From Dermacentor variabilis (lineage: Eukaryota > Arthropoda > Arachnida > Ixodida > Ixodidae): a stretch of 64,000 nucleotides of DNA. Location: NCBI RefSeq assembly GCF_050947875.1, contig NC_134577.1, forward strand, positions 70,932,639 to 70,996,638, given 5' to 3'. This document shows positions 1-12,229 of this stretch, one piece after another. Numbering within the stretch: the first letter of the stretch is position 1; each line of letters opens with the position of its first letter. The notes under the pieces are model-generated. The model searched no databases. It was given only the letters and a program-made list of their open reading frames with translations, and was not told the DNA's origin. The position numbers and the translations under genes were made by a program.

Positions 1-223
1 ATCCTGAAACATAATGTCAACCAAGAAACACAGCCCCACAAAGCCCTGTCATGCAAATGCACTAGAGTAAACATAAAGTCCCGTCAGATAACTACACTAA
101 AATTAGGGCACATAAAAAAGCGCGGAATAGAATGAAATAAAGGTACATTATTCCAGGCATTGAGTCGGACAAATTCGGTTCAAAAATTCCGTATAATGTG
201 CTTATCACATTGAAACACTCTAC

Positions 224-514
224 TCAATAGTTCCCGAGAATATTGCTCGCTTCTAGATCTCTGTGCAGGGCCAGCAACGCCCGTCTTTGCAATGAATATG
301 TTGACCAGGGACCTGAGATCTTCGTTAGGGATAAAGGCCTGAGGCCTACTGTCAATAAATCGCGTGCTAAGCATGGTCTGCGTTTGTCGTGTCGCAGACA
401 TTCTACCAGAAGATGCTGTAGGTCCTCATCCGCGTGGCCACAAGTGCATTCCGAACTATCAGCTCTCGAAATTTTATGCAGAAAGTGTTTTGTGTACGCG
501 GTATCGAGCCGCAC
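224..514 (-). pseudogene. LINE polyprotein C-terminus with Cys/His finger
   Basis: About 96 codons begin with RLDTAYTKHFLHKI. They contain the pattern C-T-C-G-H-A-D-E-D-L-Q-H-L-L-V-E-C, the CxC(G)x5-6HxxxxC finger that follows RNase H in this LINE group. The copies at 9.6, 43.3 and 52.9 kb carry the same motif. The function would be nucleic-acid binding by the retrotransposon protein. It is isolated from the rest of the element by decay. Confidence 0.75.
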
Positions 515-846
515 ACGAAGAACGAGTGCTTAAAAGAACTGCGATTTTATGTAATGTGTATGGGATATTAAATTAAAGCGATGGGTTAATGTTAAATAAA
601 TCTGCTGATTTCGAGTTCTGATCAAACCTTGTCGCTTTGCAACCGCGGGCTGAGATGTTCTATCTTAATATGGTGGTGCAATTCGCCTAGCGTTGGAGGG
701 AGACCTTATGTGGCATTATTAACATGCGCTAGTCCAGCTGCCTTTTCTGCTGCAGCATTTCCAGGGATATTGAAGCGGCCAGGCATGAATTAAAACGTCA
801 TTGTGCAGTTAACTCGCTTTTGTGAGCTCCCTTAGTGTCTCGCGAA

Positions 847-1029
847 CTAACGCCATGTTTCCGAATTGCTAATGTCACCCTCAAGTGAAGACGAAGCTGC
901 CTGCGAGTCACAAAGAATGACCAAATGTTCCCCTTTCTGCTTTGAATTTATGTATAGCCACAAAGACAAAATTGCAAAAAGCTCTGCGGTTGCTGATAAT
1001 GTCATGTGCGATAGTTTAAACGCCTGCAT
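847..1029 (-). pseudogene. LINE RNase H domain fragment
   Basis: The translation contains the RNase H helix motif SATAELFAI, carrying the catalytic Glu, and the strand motif ILCDSQAA, carrying a catalytic Asp. Their spacing fits LINE RNase H domains. The first Asp (YTDGS-type strand) and the terminal GNExAD motif are missing. It is upstream, on the minus strand, of the zinc-finger piece of the same element. Confidence 0.7.
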
Positions 1030-1030
1030 T

Positions 1031-2359
1031 TGGTTTCATTATTGACTAACAAAGGCAGTTGTAGAGAAATTCGTTTGACAAAAACCTATATATATGCTTG
1101 AATATAGCCAGGGCATCGAAAGTACATCTGGTATAAGCTCAAACATATCAGCACAAACATATCTCGTTTGCGAAAAATTCCTTCTTCCGAAATTTCGATT
1201 CTTGCAGAAACGAGTCGTCATGGAGGGTAGGAGATATCTGAGAACGAAAATTCGTGATGTGGTAGTTGGTTTTGGAGCACCTGAATAACCGTATTGATGT
1301 TAACCCTAGCTCTCTGAATAAGTACAAATTGCTAGTGTGTCTTTTGTGCTACACTGAAACGCGAAGCTAATTTTACCTTTAAAGGTATAGTAGACTTCTC
1401 TATTTCTGCTTACTACGTGATGCTTCAACTGTCATTAAAGAGTTGCGACAGCCTGACCCTTGTGGTTCTATAGCTAGCACTTCAAGTGAATTGAACTAGA
1501 TGTTTGTTTTGGTTAACTTTCAAAAAAATGCATACCAGGCGAGCAAGGTCAGAGTAATTATTCTCACCCGCCTAAGGACTTTCTTACCAAATGAATAATA
1601 ATAATAAAAAGACACTGGAAGTTTATATGCACATAGTGGACACAATGGTAGTATGCGCACTTACAGGAATGTCCTAAATATGTAGACATATCCTAGAAAG
1701 TGTCAAATACAAATGTATCATAAACCGCCTTACGGTCTCACCGTTCTCCTAAGCCTTTAGCACCACGGCGCACTAGTACCATGTGAGTTGGGAGTCACTT
1801 GCAAGTTTCATGTGAATTCTACCACTCCTAATTTTATCTCGAGTTGGATCGATGGTTTCAATAAATAAAATAAATAAATACATCGCTTGTGTGTAAGACA
1901 GAATGTGTACTCGCTACAAATCGTACAATGAAGACTAAGCTAACTCGACGTTTTTGTTCCTTTAGCAATATTGACCTATGCAGCACGTATAAACACACGT
2001 GTCAGGTGATTAGCAATCACGATTGGAAAGTTACCTAAACTCTATGGCTGAAGTGAAGGAAGACACACATCGAACAGTTCGCCTTATTAATAAGAAGTAG
2101 CGCCCAGGTGATGACAGTAGAGTATATTATGAGGTTCTGTTGCAAATTTACTACCCTAAAATACGTACGTCATTAAGACTTCGTTTTGCCTCCAGTTCCA
2201 TCATAGATTAAGGAACCTCACAATATCAAGATGATACAGTAGAGTCAGATTAACACAGAAAATCAAGCTAACTAGAACTATGCAGAGGAAATACAACTAT
2301 ATATTTGTACCGGCGCAACTATTGACTTCATAGCCAGTGAAGAAGACGGCTCACGTGCG
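1031..2359. other. AT-rich sequence without recognised gene
   Basis: No coding signal was recognised. A short (AAAT)-type tract lies at about 1859-1882. The 120 bases before it (1740-1858) could be an old LINE 3' end, because microsatellite tails of this type end such elements, but I cannot assign a family. Confidence 0.4.
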
Positions 2360-3535
2360 GGTAGCTCGGGAAATAGAACACAAGCCACGTTTTGACTCAA
2401 CAACAACAGAACACGCTAGCGCTCTGGACCTGAGCGTACGCGGTAGCTGCCGCTTCCGAGATGCCGAGGCAATGGCTGGCCAGCCTGAATAAACCATTGC
2501 CACGGCGGCCGCCTCTTCGTGCCGCCTCCCACAAATTGGTAACACCGGACAACCGAGCCTAGCCACGTCAGGGTCAATGCGCGGACTCTACCAAGGCGAG
2601 AGTGACGTCGCCTCACGCGGTTCCGCAGACATCCCACGATTGTAGGATGGCCAGGAATTCTGGTTCGTCCAGCAGCACGCCCATTCCGTATCGATAAGGC
2701 TCCAGGCTCCAGCTGCCACACCCCGGCACCGACTTCTACGAGTACTTGCGGGCAGCCATCCTTGCTGAATACGTCACCTCTCGCGCACAGTCACAACGGC
2801 TCTCGACATTTGAACCGTCGCGTCATTCCGCAAGTGTTGTCTCACATCGTCTGTGACCACCCTTGCTGATCATCAGCACCCGCCGACCCCAGCATCAAAC
2901 CTCTACTCGGTCCGTGAGCCTCCTCCCCAGCTCAAAGGCAGCTGCGCGACGGCTCTTTCCAAGGAATTCACGGGGCCAAACGCAAGCGCTTTTGGCTTTT
3001 CTACGGCCCACCGCTCTTCTTCAGAGACGTTCCCGCGAGGTATCCGCTTTCTGTTCAGGGCCGCTCACTCATCACTGATTGAAAGGCTCTGCCACTGGGT
3101 CCAACAGACGCAAATTTCATCATAGCAAGTACGGCGATGCCACAAGCTCAACCTTCGCGATGCCTTCAGCGACCTGCGCAACCCTGATGCTACCGGCATT
3201 CGAGATTTTACTGCAAGCCGTAGCAGGCCAGCCTTACAATGATCTGTACTCGTACCTTCCGCGGGCGCATGGCCTACTGAACTTTTGCACGTGCATTCTG
3301 CCGTCTGGTTTCTTGAGCTCGAGATCACTTTTACGTCAACAACGTGAATGTTCAAAACTTGCGCTATCTGCAAGTAAGTCTATAGCTGCCAGAAGGTCTT
3401 TTTTCGGAGTTCCGACTTCTACCAGGTCCGTGCATAAACGGGAACCTGCGGCAGAACCTACGAGAACCTGGCTGGCCTAAACATACCATGGCAACGGCAG
3501 CTGCCTCTTCTCGCCGCCATATTGGGGTGACATAA
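2360..3535 (+). mobile_element. Candidate LTR-retrotransposon remnant (LTR end plus leader), family unknown
   Basis: A GC-rich block stands out from AT-rich flanks. Near 2486 there is an AATAAA signal. It is followed about 50 bases later by CTCCCACAAATTGGTAACA, which resembles an LTR 3' end joined to a primer-binding site (TGGTRAC...). A related string recurs about 1 kb later at 3469-3530 (GGCTGGCC, then CCATGGCAACGGC, then CTCTTCTCGCCGCC, then GGGGTGAC). This suggests two diverged copies of an LTR-like end around an internal stretch. No gag or pol motif could be read in the overlapping frames between them. It could equally be a GC-rich unclassified repeat. Confidence 0.3.
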
Positions 3536-3539
3536 AATG

Positions 3540-4620
3540 ACAATGTTAGTGTAATTGTTGAAATGTGAGTTATACTGAAATGAATAACCTAGCCTACAAG
3601 ATCAGAGGGTGAGCTCGAAGTCTGAAAAAGAAAAAGAAGATTCTACAAGGAGGACAGAATATTAGAATACCACCGAATACCTCAATAGCAAGCATCAAGA
3701 GATTTTTATTTTGACAGAGGTAATATGCTATGCTTATTCTTCATGAATGTAAAACCAGTAAATAATTATTAACCGAGGGTGAAATTTTTCGCATCTATTT
3801 CTTTGCTTCTTTTACGACTGTAGAGTATTTAGGGATTTCAACATTAAACAGTCCGACAGTTCGTGGAATAAACCGGCCACAATCTTTGTGGCATAACACT
3901 GCAAAGCTCGAATCACGTCTGAGGTTTGCATTGCGTTCAGTGTACGCCCTCAGCTTTTTGTGGTTTTGCACCGTGTATAGATATGAAGCACTTTTTGTAC
4001 TCTGTCATTGAAGTAAGCATTGTCTGCACTTTGCTGCGGGATACTGTTTATAGACTGTATAGAAGTCAGCGTTTAGTATCAAAGAATACGGGTGAAGCAA
4101 CTGTCTTACCGGATATAATCGAAAGGTAATAAAAAGTTCAATTATATGCGCACATTGCGTTTGAGATAAAGAAACACTTCGTTACCGCATGAGAATAGTT
4201 CGCGAGTTCTTCTTGCAACCTCATTGAAAAAACCGCGTAATCACATGTCCATATCAGAGGAAGAGACTATGATATTGCAAATCTCGTGCAGTAAGTAATC
4301 CAACTTATTTCGTCTGAAAAAAATACGTGCATACGGGAGTCTTTGCGCAACATGGACGTCCCCGTACGCGCAAATTAAGTCAATACCAATGGTGCACTTA
4401 TGATGCCGTTTTTTCATAATTTGATCGTTTAGTGACTAGTGGCTTCCTATTTCTGCCATTAGTTTACTTACTTTACAATAACTTACTTTAACAGTCACAA
4501 ATGCGGCCAATGCAAACGATGCCTACACATAACTATAAACGGCTCGCAGCACCCCAGCCATAAATATTTCAAGAGTTCCTGTAGCTGTTTTGGAGGCTCG
4601 GCACCTGTTATACGGAAAAC
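3540..4620. other. AT-rich intergenic sequence
   Basis: Nothing recognisable was seen: only short open frames, no repeats of note and no splice-flanked coding signal. Confidence 0.5.
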
Positions 4621-4649
4621 AAAAAAAAGGGGGGGGGGGGCGGGGGGCA
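4621..4649. repeat. Poly-A/poly-G low-complexity tract
   Basis: A run of A is followed directly by 11 G, one C and 6 G. Such G-runs are prone to length errors in assemblies and can form G-quadruplex structures. Confidence 0.9.
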
Positions 4650-5190
4650 GTCAGGAAGAGGAAATATATGATCGTCTACCGCTTGCACGGCGTGCTGAAC
4701 CTTTCACACCTGAAAACACGGTAGCGCATTCGCAAAGCCACGTCGAGAATGTCGCTGAGTGGGGAACCCCTCCTACTCGCTCATAAACGGTTGGAAATGT
4801 GCAAGCCCACAAAAAACCCCCTGCATTAGATGCCAAAAGGAAAAGAAAGGACAGAAGGAACGTAAAAACACCAACGATAAAGCTGGCGTGATAGAGGAGC
4901 ACCCTACCGCAGACTTGCGTGGGGTCCCCAGGGCGTCAGACCCGTCGCAACACGGGTGAAAGGGTCGCGTGCGCTTCTTTCCCAGGACACCACGATGGGC
5001 AGGCCATTTACAGAGGATGCCACTCCCCCCTCTCCCTTACATCGTGGGAGGGTGAAGACTACTCCCCGAACTGTTATCATTTTTGGCCCGCACTCTTTAC
5101 GAGCTCGGTGCCTCCCGATGGTTCTGACATCCCCTGGTTGAATGGCCCCCGACACTGAACTTTGAGCTACTGTGCATAATATGGTGTCGC
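4650..5190. other. GC-richer block, unassigned
   Basis: Base composition is higher in GC than the flanks, and short overlapping open frames occur on both strands. No protein family or LTR terminus could be recognised. It may be an unclassified repeat. Confidence 0.3.
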
Positions 5191-5504
5191 ATGCCGACCG
5201 TAGTCACGCGCGCACCGCAAGGTCATAACGCAAAAAAAGGAAAGAGAAAAGAAACCGAGTGGGCTTTTTTAGCGCGAAATCGCGGCTCGGCAAGTGGTTC
5301 CGAAATTGGACGGGAAATGGAGCCTGTCTTGACGGACAAAGACGAAATCTTTCATTCTGCCTCGCTTCTGCGGGCGGTTCGCGCAGCTTCAGATGCGACG
5401 GTAAACGCGTGTTGCATGTGTAACGTAGTATTGCGCAAAAAAAATGTAGGTTTAATTTATGCCCTTTACACCTGACTTGCTCTCGGTTATGCGCTGAAAA
5501 AGAG

Positions 5505-5625
5505 AGGAGGAGAGGAGGAGACAAAGGAGAGGAAAGACAGGGAGGTTAGCCAGTGTAAGTACCGGCTGGCTACCCTGTGCTGGGGAAAGGGGTAAAGGGA
5601 ATAAAAGGAGAGAGAGAGAGCTCTG
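5505..5625 (-). mobile_element. I-like LINE 3' UTR fragment
   Basis: The plus strand reads purine-rich with GGAAAGACAGGGAGGTTAGC, then CCGGCTGGCTACCCTGTGCT, then GGGGAAAGGGG. The same arrangement is found at 52,445-52,540, downstream of a recognisable minus-strand LINE coding region, and its reverse complement at 9,900-10,050. It is therefore the 3' terminus of a heavily 5'-truncated minus-strand copy. Confidence 0.7.
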
Positions 5626-8490
5626 TAATAAATAGTAGATGGTTTTGCTTGGCGGCTTTCCTCGCGTGCTACGCTACGTGAATATAAATGAAATGATTGG
5701 CACAGTGCATTTCACAGGCACAGAACGTACACAAAACCTGCTGCCACACGACAATGCAAAGTATCTCATTGAGACCATTCTCTCTAACGAACATTAAAAG
5801 TCTCTTCACTGATGCAGTGATCAAGGCTTCAACTTAATGACAAAAGATTACAACGCCCAATACACGGTCTCGCACTCGTACTTGCTCAAGATTCCTGTAA
5901 TAATTAAGTGATTATAGTGAATGTTGTCCAAAACTGTCATTGTTTCTGGCAGCAACGGCAAGAAAATAAACAAATTGCTTAGCTAGTTGGTGCTGACTTT
6001 ATTACATGTAGCGCAAGGGCTTAACCGCTAAGATACACGTGACTTGTGCCATGTATCTCTTTGTCGTTCTACCCTAGCCTCTACTTCATGACACTAAATG
6101 ACAAAAAATGTAGTGATGCATGCATTGTTAGCACGACAAAAGTTATAAACTTTAAAACAAGATCCTATCTGGAATCCACGATTAATTGTACTCAGAAACT
6201 GCACCTGTAAGAAGCAAAAGGCATTTTAACGCTTTTGTTTCAGACTCAGGTGCCAGCAATTCACCTTTTCAGACGGCGTATCTTTGACTTCATTGATTTC
6301 CCCAATTCTCAAAATAGAATTAAAATACTGAAGGGCAAACTCAATATCCATCCATCTGTTCATCTTGATCTCGTCATGGTGGTTAGTTACCTACTACACG
6401 TGTCGAGAATGTGTTAACTCACTTTGGTAGAAAAGTTTCCTGTTCAATATAGGTAAAGTGAAGCACAGTTAAGATGCAGATCGGCAAAAATTCAGTTTCT
6501 GGTGTTCCTCCACATACTGTTATTCACAGTCCTCTCTGAGAAACCCAGAATATGCTATATTCTGAGCTGATGTAATTATTTACTATTAAATAATAACGAA
6601 CTTTTGAAGTATTATTCTGAACACGAAATGCTCAATGCAGAAAGTATAATGGCTATCGACAAATAACGACATAATTTTTTTCCAGGATTTGGGCAGCTGC
6701 TGTTTAACATTTCCCCTAGCTGCAAAAGTAGTGCGCGAGATTTGAAAAAAAAAAAAAAGCAGCACGTGAGTGACCACTTTCGCACCCTGTAATGACTGCT
6801 CCCGAACATGTTACCAACTAATGATTGATGCCTCACGAAGATGGAAGGCATAAATAGGCCGCCACTAAAACTGACAGGCGATCGCCGCAGCTCTCGTCTC
6901 TGATACATCGCCATCTTCTGCCAAAACGTCACCGCCCTTCTTTGCTGCCTGTCAATAGCAACGCGCTTGTGGAACTTCAAGAAGTGACGTGCAGTACTTA
7001 TCACATATCCGAGTTTGTTTGGTTCATTGCTTGAACAGATATCTCGGCAAATGTGAAATCCGACGCCACGGAGGAAAATATGGAGGAGCGCCAACTAGGC
7101 CTATAACTCAGTGCATTCAGCGCGGCCAACTAATGTCCTCGCAAGAAAAGGCGCACAGTGTTCAACCGTGCCCTCTGCCTGTGCTGATACCCTTTGTTCT
7201 TCATGGCATCTACGATGCATTCCATGGCGCGCTTTCGCGGCTATCACCGCTTGAAGCGTTACATCATGGCGACACGTTTTTCAGTTGCGACTGTAATCAG
7301 GAAAGATCAGCCGATTTCCGAGAGCGAAAAGTATTGTGTCGCCGAAGTTACCAATCGCTGTTGTAGCAGCGCACATAAAGGCATTAACAGCACGCTGTTT
7401 GGACGCAGCAGAAGCGGCACATTGCCGTGTGATGGCGCTTGGGGGGTGTAAGCTAATCTAAATAGAAAACAATACTAAATGCATTTTGCCCCCGTGTGTG
7501 CCCTTCTGCATGCTGCATTCATGACTGTCACTTGAATAGCATTGCTAAGCAGAGTTGTAGCATGAAACTAAGCTTTGCTAGTGTTCTTGAGGGTAATAAA
7601 TTTAGTGTCATTGCTAATTTTAGGGCCCTACGGCCACCAGCCACGGAACTAAGGGGTGCAGTGTGTAGTAAACACGCCTTAAAGCATTATCTGTAGCTGG
7701 GAATTTCACCCTGGTGGCAAAACTCCCGTGATGCATAGTATGCTGGCAGAAGCATGTCACGACGCACGCCGAAAGATGAGGTAAGTTGAGGTTGATTAAC
7801 AAAGCCAAAATAATAAAGAATTATGTCCAAATGAGCAAATATGTACATGAAATACTACCTAAGTGATGCGCTGAGTGCAAACAGACCGGCGGCAGTTGAT
7901 AAATTTTCATTTCCATGTGTTTTTTTTACAAATGCAACTTTAGCAAGAGCTTACCAACTTAAAATGTCAGCCTATTTAACAGCCGCAACCATGACAGCGG
8001 TACAAACAGTAGCAATTTTTATGCATTTAAAAAATTACGGAATATGTCGCCAACATGCACCGAGGAGGTTATATAAAACTCCTGGAGTGGAAGTCGCCTA
8101 TACCGGCCTATGAGCTAGGATGAAGCCTGCGACGGCCATCTTGCTGGGGCCAAGAAGCGGCCTGCCAAGAGTTTCGCAGCGCTGTTCGCCGACTTTTCTA
8201 GCAGTTTTTACTTGCTTAACAAATTTTCAAGTTCTAATGCAACACTGTGGGCTACGAGGCGAGCCATACTAGGTTTGTAGCTGCTAATAGAGTAATAGTA
8301 TTGTGGCATACAACAATTAAACACCCGGTGCCAACAGAGAATTTGTCACCCATGCTGATTCGACGCAAAGGCTTTCAAGAAGCTAATGACTGAGCCATCA
8401 GTGCTTATTGAGCATGTCACACAGAAGTCACCTGTCATGAAGAGTAGACATAACAAGGTCTGTAGGAGTGAGTTATAGTTGTAAAAACGA
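5626..8490. other. Unassigned sequence with no recognised gene
   Basis: The sequence is mostly AT-rich. A less AT-rich patch at about 6,840-7,440 has overlapping open frames on both strands (160 codons minus, 125 codons plus), but neither resembles a known family. At 8,070-8,078 there is a TATATAAAA box about 42 bases before an ATG (8,120) opening a 50-codon frame. This could be a promoter but is unsupported by anything else. Confidence 0.35.
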
Positions 8491-8500
8491 CGGCAACCAA

Positions 8501-8519
8501 TATATATATATATATATAT
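8501..8519. repeat. (TA)n microsatellite
   Basis: Nineteen bases of uninterrupted TA dinucleotide repeat. Confidence 0.9.
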
Positions 8520-9047
8520 CATACAGTATGCGTGCGAACTCACGCTGAACATTTTCCATTCGATTTGATTAGCTAACGGAGACATCATTCCAGGCTCTGA
8601 CGCAAGCTCGAGGCGTGGTCTCGCGAGAGCACAGTAAGGAGTGCGCATACACACGTATCAATAAAATTTTCTTGTTAACCTATAAACACTGCTTTTAAAA
8701 AAGAAAATTGCCCCAAGCAGAAATACATTAAGTAGAAAATACTCATTACTATCGCGCGTCAGTAATGATGAGCACATGGGCTGCTTTTTTTGAAAGGTGT
8801 TTGATGCTATTAGAGAAGTTCATTTGCTTGCTTGCACAAAAACAAGCTTTCTGGAGCTCTCCGAGCGTCTTAAATTGCCACCTACATACCCTGAACCATT
8901 TGTCACGACCACGAGTGCCAAATAGCCTCTCTCAGGGGGATGAAACAGCGCTTTCTCGCCTATGGCTTGCGTAGCTGTTACGAACGCGCATTATTTTCCT
9001 CCTGGAATGGCCAATGCATCGACGTGAATAACTTGTTGACCCGACAT

Positions 9048-9260
9048 CTATATACTGATGCTTCAATCACGGTGAATGGGTCTGCACGATCGGCCATCTG
9101 TCCTGCAAGAAGCTGCACCGTAATGATTCGACTATCTCACCAGACCACATCGACTGCCGCGGAACTCGCTGCTATTCGTTGTGCACTTCATGTAATTTCT
9201 GATAAACTGCCCAAGAAAGGGAGCGTGTTCCTGGGACTCCAATGCTACTCCTCATTGTTC
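9048..9260 (+). pseudogene. LINE RNase H domain, N-terminal part
   Basis: LYTDAS (first catalytic Asp) and TSTAAELAAIRCAL (catalytic Glu) are both present. The third site, normally FxDSxxAL, reads FLGLQCYSSL, so the Asp is lost. A frameshift follows, and the remainder of the domain is in another frame (9,313-9,507). Confidence 0.8.
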
Positions 9261-9312
9261 GGTTTCTGCCTTACGTCGCGTACCCCACGAACAACTAGTT
9301 CTAGAAATCAGA

Positions 9313-9507
9313 GTGCTGCTTCACCACCTCGTCCAGCAAGGACACGACATGACCTTACAGTGGATGCCAAGCCATTGTAGCACAATGGGCAATGAAAATG
9401 CCGATGCAGCAGCACGTTCTGCACATGAGGAGGGCTTGCAAGTTTCCATACCATTCTCAAGAACAAACACAGAAATGAAAATCGTGTGCTTGCAAATGAA
9501 TCCATGA
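9313..9507 (+). pseudogene. LINE RNase H domain, C-terminal part
   Basis: The translation contains MTLQWMPSHCSTMGNENAD, the canonical LINE RNase H ending (QWxPSHxxxxGNExAD) with its last catalytic Asp. It continues into a short linker and then a stop. Confidence 0.85.
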
Positions 9508-9641
9508 GGTCTTCATGGAACACACCAAGCTTGAAGCACACACGTTTGCACTGACTGGACTCGTGCCTTCGACTTCAACCCCCATCTGGACTCTTTCGAC
9601 TGGAGACAACAGTACTTTGCCGACTGTGGCTTGGTGTCGCT

Positions 9642-9884
9642 TTGACAAGATCTTTTGCCTTCCGAGTCAGTATGGAAGATAGCGCGGCTTGCAGTCACTG
9701 CGGCGGTGAGGAGACTACAGAACACGTACTGTGCCACTGTCCTCGATACAGCGCACCCCGGCTGTCGCTAGCGGCCGTGCTGGCACCCCTTGACGACAGG
9801 TCACTTTCAGAAGAGAGAGTCTTGGAATTCCAATGTGAACTGTCGTCGCACCGAAAGTCGGTCAAGGCTTTGTTGACCGTTTAA
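9642..9884 (+). pseudogene. LINE C-terminal Cys/His finger
   Basis: The motif CSHCGGEETTEHVLCHCPRY matches the CxxCGxxExxxHxLxxCP finger of this retrotransposon group. The frame runs to the natural stop at 9,884, just ahead of the 3' UTR. The stop, UTR and family marker together define the element's 3' end. Confidence 0.85.
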
Positions 9885-10072
9885 CGTGGCAGTGGCCTAT
9901 TAGAAAGACTATAATTCTCCCGTCTTTCTTTTTCACGCCTTTCTTTTGTCCCCGCTCTTCATTCCATGTTTAATTACCCTTTCCTTTCCCCTAATGTAGG
10001 GTAGCAAACCGGATGCTTTAACTCTGGGTAATCTCCCTGCCTTATTCTAATTTCTATCTATATCTCTTGTTG

Positions 10073-10470
10073 ACCCGAAGAAACTTTCCAGCACCTGTTG
10101 CTCACTTGCCCTCAACACGATGTCCAGCACGAATTCTCTTTACAGACCACACCAAGATGCTTGGACCCTGGAACATTTTCTCGAAATAAACATTCGTGAA
10201 CCTCGGCTACATCCGTCGATGGCGCAGAAAGCTGTTCGTGTACTGCTGCAGTTTTTTTTAAAGAAACACCGGTATCCGTGATTGATTGCATTCCTTCTGG
10301 GCGTCCTACTGAGTGCTTGCCGTGCTCACTCTCTCCTTTTTCTCTGCTTCCTATCGCCCTTTCCTTTAACCATAGTGCAGGGTAGCAAACCGGGCGCTCG
10401 CCTGGTTGACATCCTCGCCTTCCCCGTCCTGGCATATTATCTCTTTCTGGAATGCTTGCATGCAGTTGTA
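10073..10470 (+). mobile_element. Second I-like LINE 3' end, nested tail-to-head behind the first
   Basis: In frame from about 10,075 the translation reads PEETFQHLLLTCPQHD, the second half of the same Cys/His finger, followed by a stop near 10,198. Then comes the pyrimidine-rich UTR with the marker AGGGTAGCAAACCGGGCGCT at about 10,380. It begins exactly where the UTR of the preceding copy ends. Either a truncated copy inserted in the tail of another, or two copies were joined. Confidence 0.75.
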
Positions 10471-11875
10471 CACTGATGTAAACTGTACGCACAAAGCTAT
10501 TGTTTACTTCATATCTAAAATGACTAATCAGGATGTTGAGCGTCCAGATTCTACGCAGCCTGTTACGAAGGAGGCCGTATTCGAGGCCACCAGATTCATT
10601 TTGATTCCGGGTTATTATTTAACCCGCGCTCAAGAATTAGTGCATCCGAGTTCATGACAGGATTTGTATTTCATCCCCCATTGAGTTTTGGCCGTCGCGA
10701 CCGAGCAACTTCCCCGCGACCAGTGCTTAGAAGGACAACGTCTCAGCAACTGAGTCGCCGTATTGGAAACACTCTCGATGTTTCATATTCGTCCGTCTTG
10801 ACGGCAGGTGCTGAATGACGCAACTTTATTGCAAGCTGTACTCCTTCAGTGCTTTCTGTTTGCGGCTAGAAAGAAAAGCACCTACGAAGCAAGCCACTCG
10901 CCCACCTCCCCCCATAAGATAGACAGAAAAAAATATATATGCATGCTCGTGATGTGATTTAGCTATATTACGAAACATGCCTCTTGCGCTAGCAAGGTTC
11001 GTCGAGGTGCCCCCTTCCGCATTCCAATAGCATCTGGTGCCTAATTTTTTTTTGTTATGGCATGCTTATTCGACGAATGCGGACCACGTTGTATGCACAT
11101 AAACATACAAGTACCGGGTGCAGCCCAGTCATCGTCCTGGCCAAGGTAATCTTCGCCTTCTGAGTGCCACTCGTCAACGGTGAGGCGACGGGTACTTTTT
11201 TTCATTATGGGGCATTAGAACGTTTCGCTCGTGGCTTCCGTAGTTTTCCTATTTTGCTTTGGGCCTAGATACCGAGGTGGGCGGACAGATTCAATTCGCC
11301 TAAGACCGTAGAGGTTGCTTGCGCGGTGCGCCGAACCATTGACAGAAATTTATTGATGCGCACTCTTAATGCCTTTACACGTAGGTTCTACTAAGTTTGT
11401 GGAACAGATTTGCAAGGATGTTTCACTTTCTAAGTCGAACCTACGAGGAACGAATGTCCCTGATCGTCGACTGCGGTTTACCTCCTCGCTACTGTTGCTG
11501 TGTGTCCAGCAAACCACCCTTACGCATAGGTTTCACTAAGTGGATCCTCTTAATCTCGCTCTACTTATTCTCGTAAACAAGTGGAAGGTATATTTTTTTT
11601 AAATGTTCTACTTAGTTGAACTTATGTGCACGAAGATTAACAGTGTACGGGGAAACTCCAGTTGAGTACAGCCTGCTAAGTATCTGCAAGGGGTCGGTTT
11701 AGAGACTACCACAAATTTTTGTGCGCTAATATCTGAATTGACCTTCTACAAAACGCCCATAAATATTCTTGAATAATGCTGCTTTACCTCGCGGGGTTAC
11801 AATGCAACGCTGGCCTCATACTTCACTTTAAGAAATCGACTGGACTCATTTTCTAGGCGTCATGGGAGGCCCACA
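10471..11875. other. Unassigned sequence
   Basis: No recognisable gene or repeat boundary was seen. Short A/T tracts occur (for example around 10,927-10,940). Confidence 0.45.
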
Positions 11876-11879
11876 CGTA

Positions 11880-12010
11880 CCCACTGCTAATGCCTTCCAC
11901 ATTTTCATTTCATCCTTTCTCTTTGTCCATTACGCGACTTCCTGAGCGTGGGATAGCAAATCAGACGGGCGTCTAGTTGTTCTCTCTAAGTTTTCTTGTA
12001 CTCTTAGAGA
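11880..12010 (+). mobile_element. I-like LINE 3' UTR fragment
   Basis: A pyrimidine-rich run leads to GGGATAGCAAATCAGACGGG and TCTAGTTGTTCTCTC. This is the family marker seen at about 9,997 and 10,380 (GGGTAGCAAACCGG...), here more diverged. No coding sequence remains. Confidence 0.6.
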
Positions 12011-12229
12011 CTGCCAACTGGTAGGTCGAAGGCCTAATACTACATAAAAGAGTGAATTGTCAATATATTATTGCGATTAGCATGCTTAGAGTACATCATG
12101 GGGCATCTCTCTTTATATATTTACCTGCTTATCTATCTAGGTATTTTGCCGTTTTCCTGCGAACCTGGGTCACTCTGTAGTCCACAGTTCAATGGGTAGC
12201 GCGACTGGCTTCTTTGCTGAGGTTTAAAG

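Larger units (their letters stand above)
150..1030 (-). mobile_element. I-like LINE, 5'-truncated fragment (RNase H to C-terminal zinc finger)
   Basis: Read on the minus strand, an RNase H piece (1029 to 847) is followed by a C-terminal Cys/His finger (514 to 224). This is the order found in tick LINE polyproteins of the I/R1-like, RNase H-bearing groups. The two parts are in different frames with several hundred bases of decayed sequence between them, so the copy is dead. The reverse transcriptase and endonuclease are absent. The polypyrimidine 3' UTR seen in the other copies of this window is not visible, so it may be a different subfamily. Limits are approximate. Confidence 0.75.
9040..10072 (+). 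mobile_element. I-like LINE, 5'-truncated copy with 3' UTR
   Basis: RNase H (from 9,048) is followed by a Cys/His finger (9,642-9,884) and then a pyrimidine-rich 3' UTR with the family marker GTAGGGTAGCAAACCGGATG near 9,997. The coding part is split over three frames, so at least two frameshifts have occurred. The reverse transcriptase is missing. The element abuts another truncated copy of the same family at about 10,073. Confidence 0.85.
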
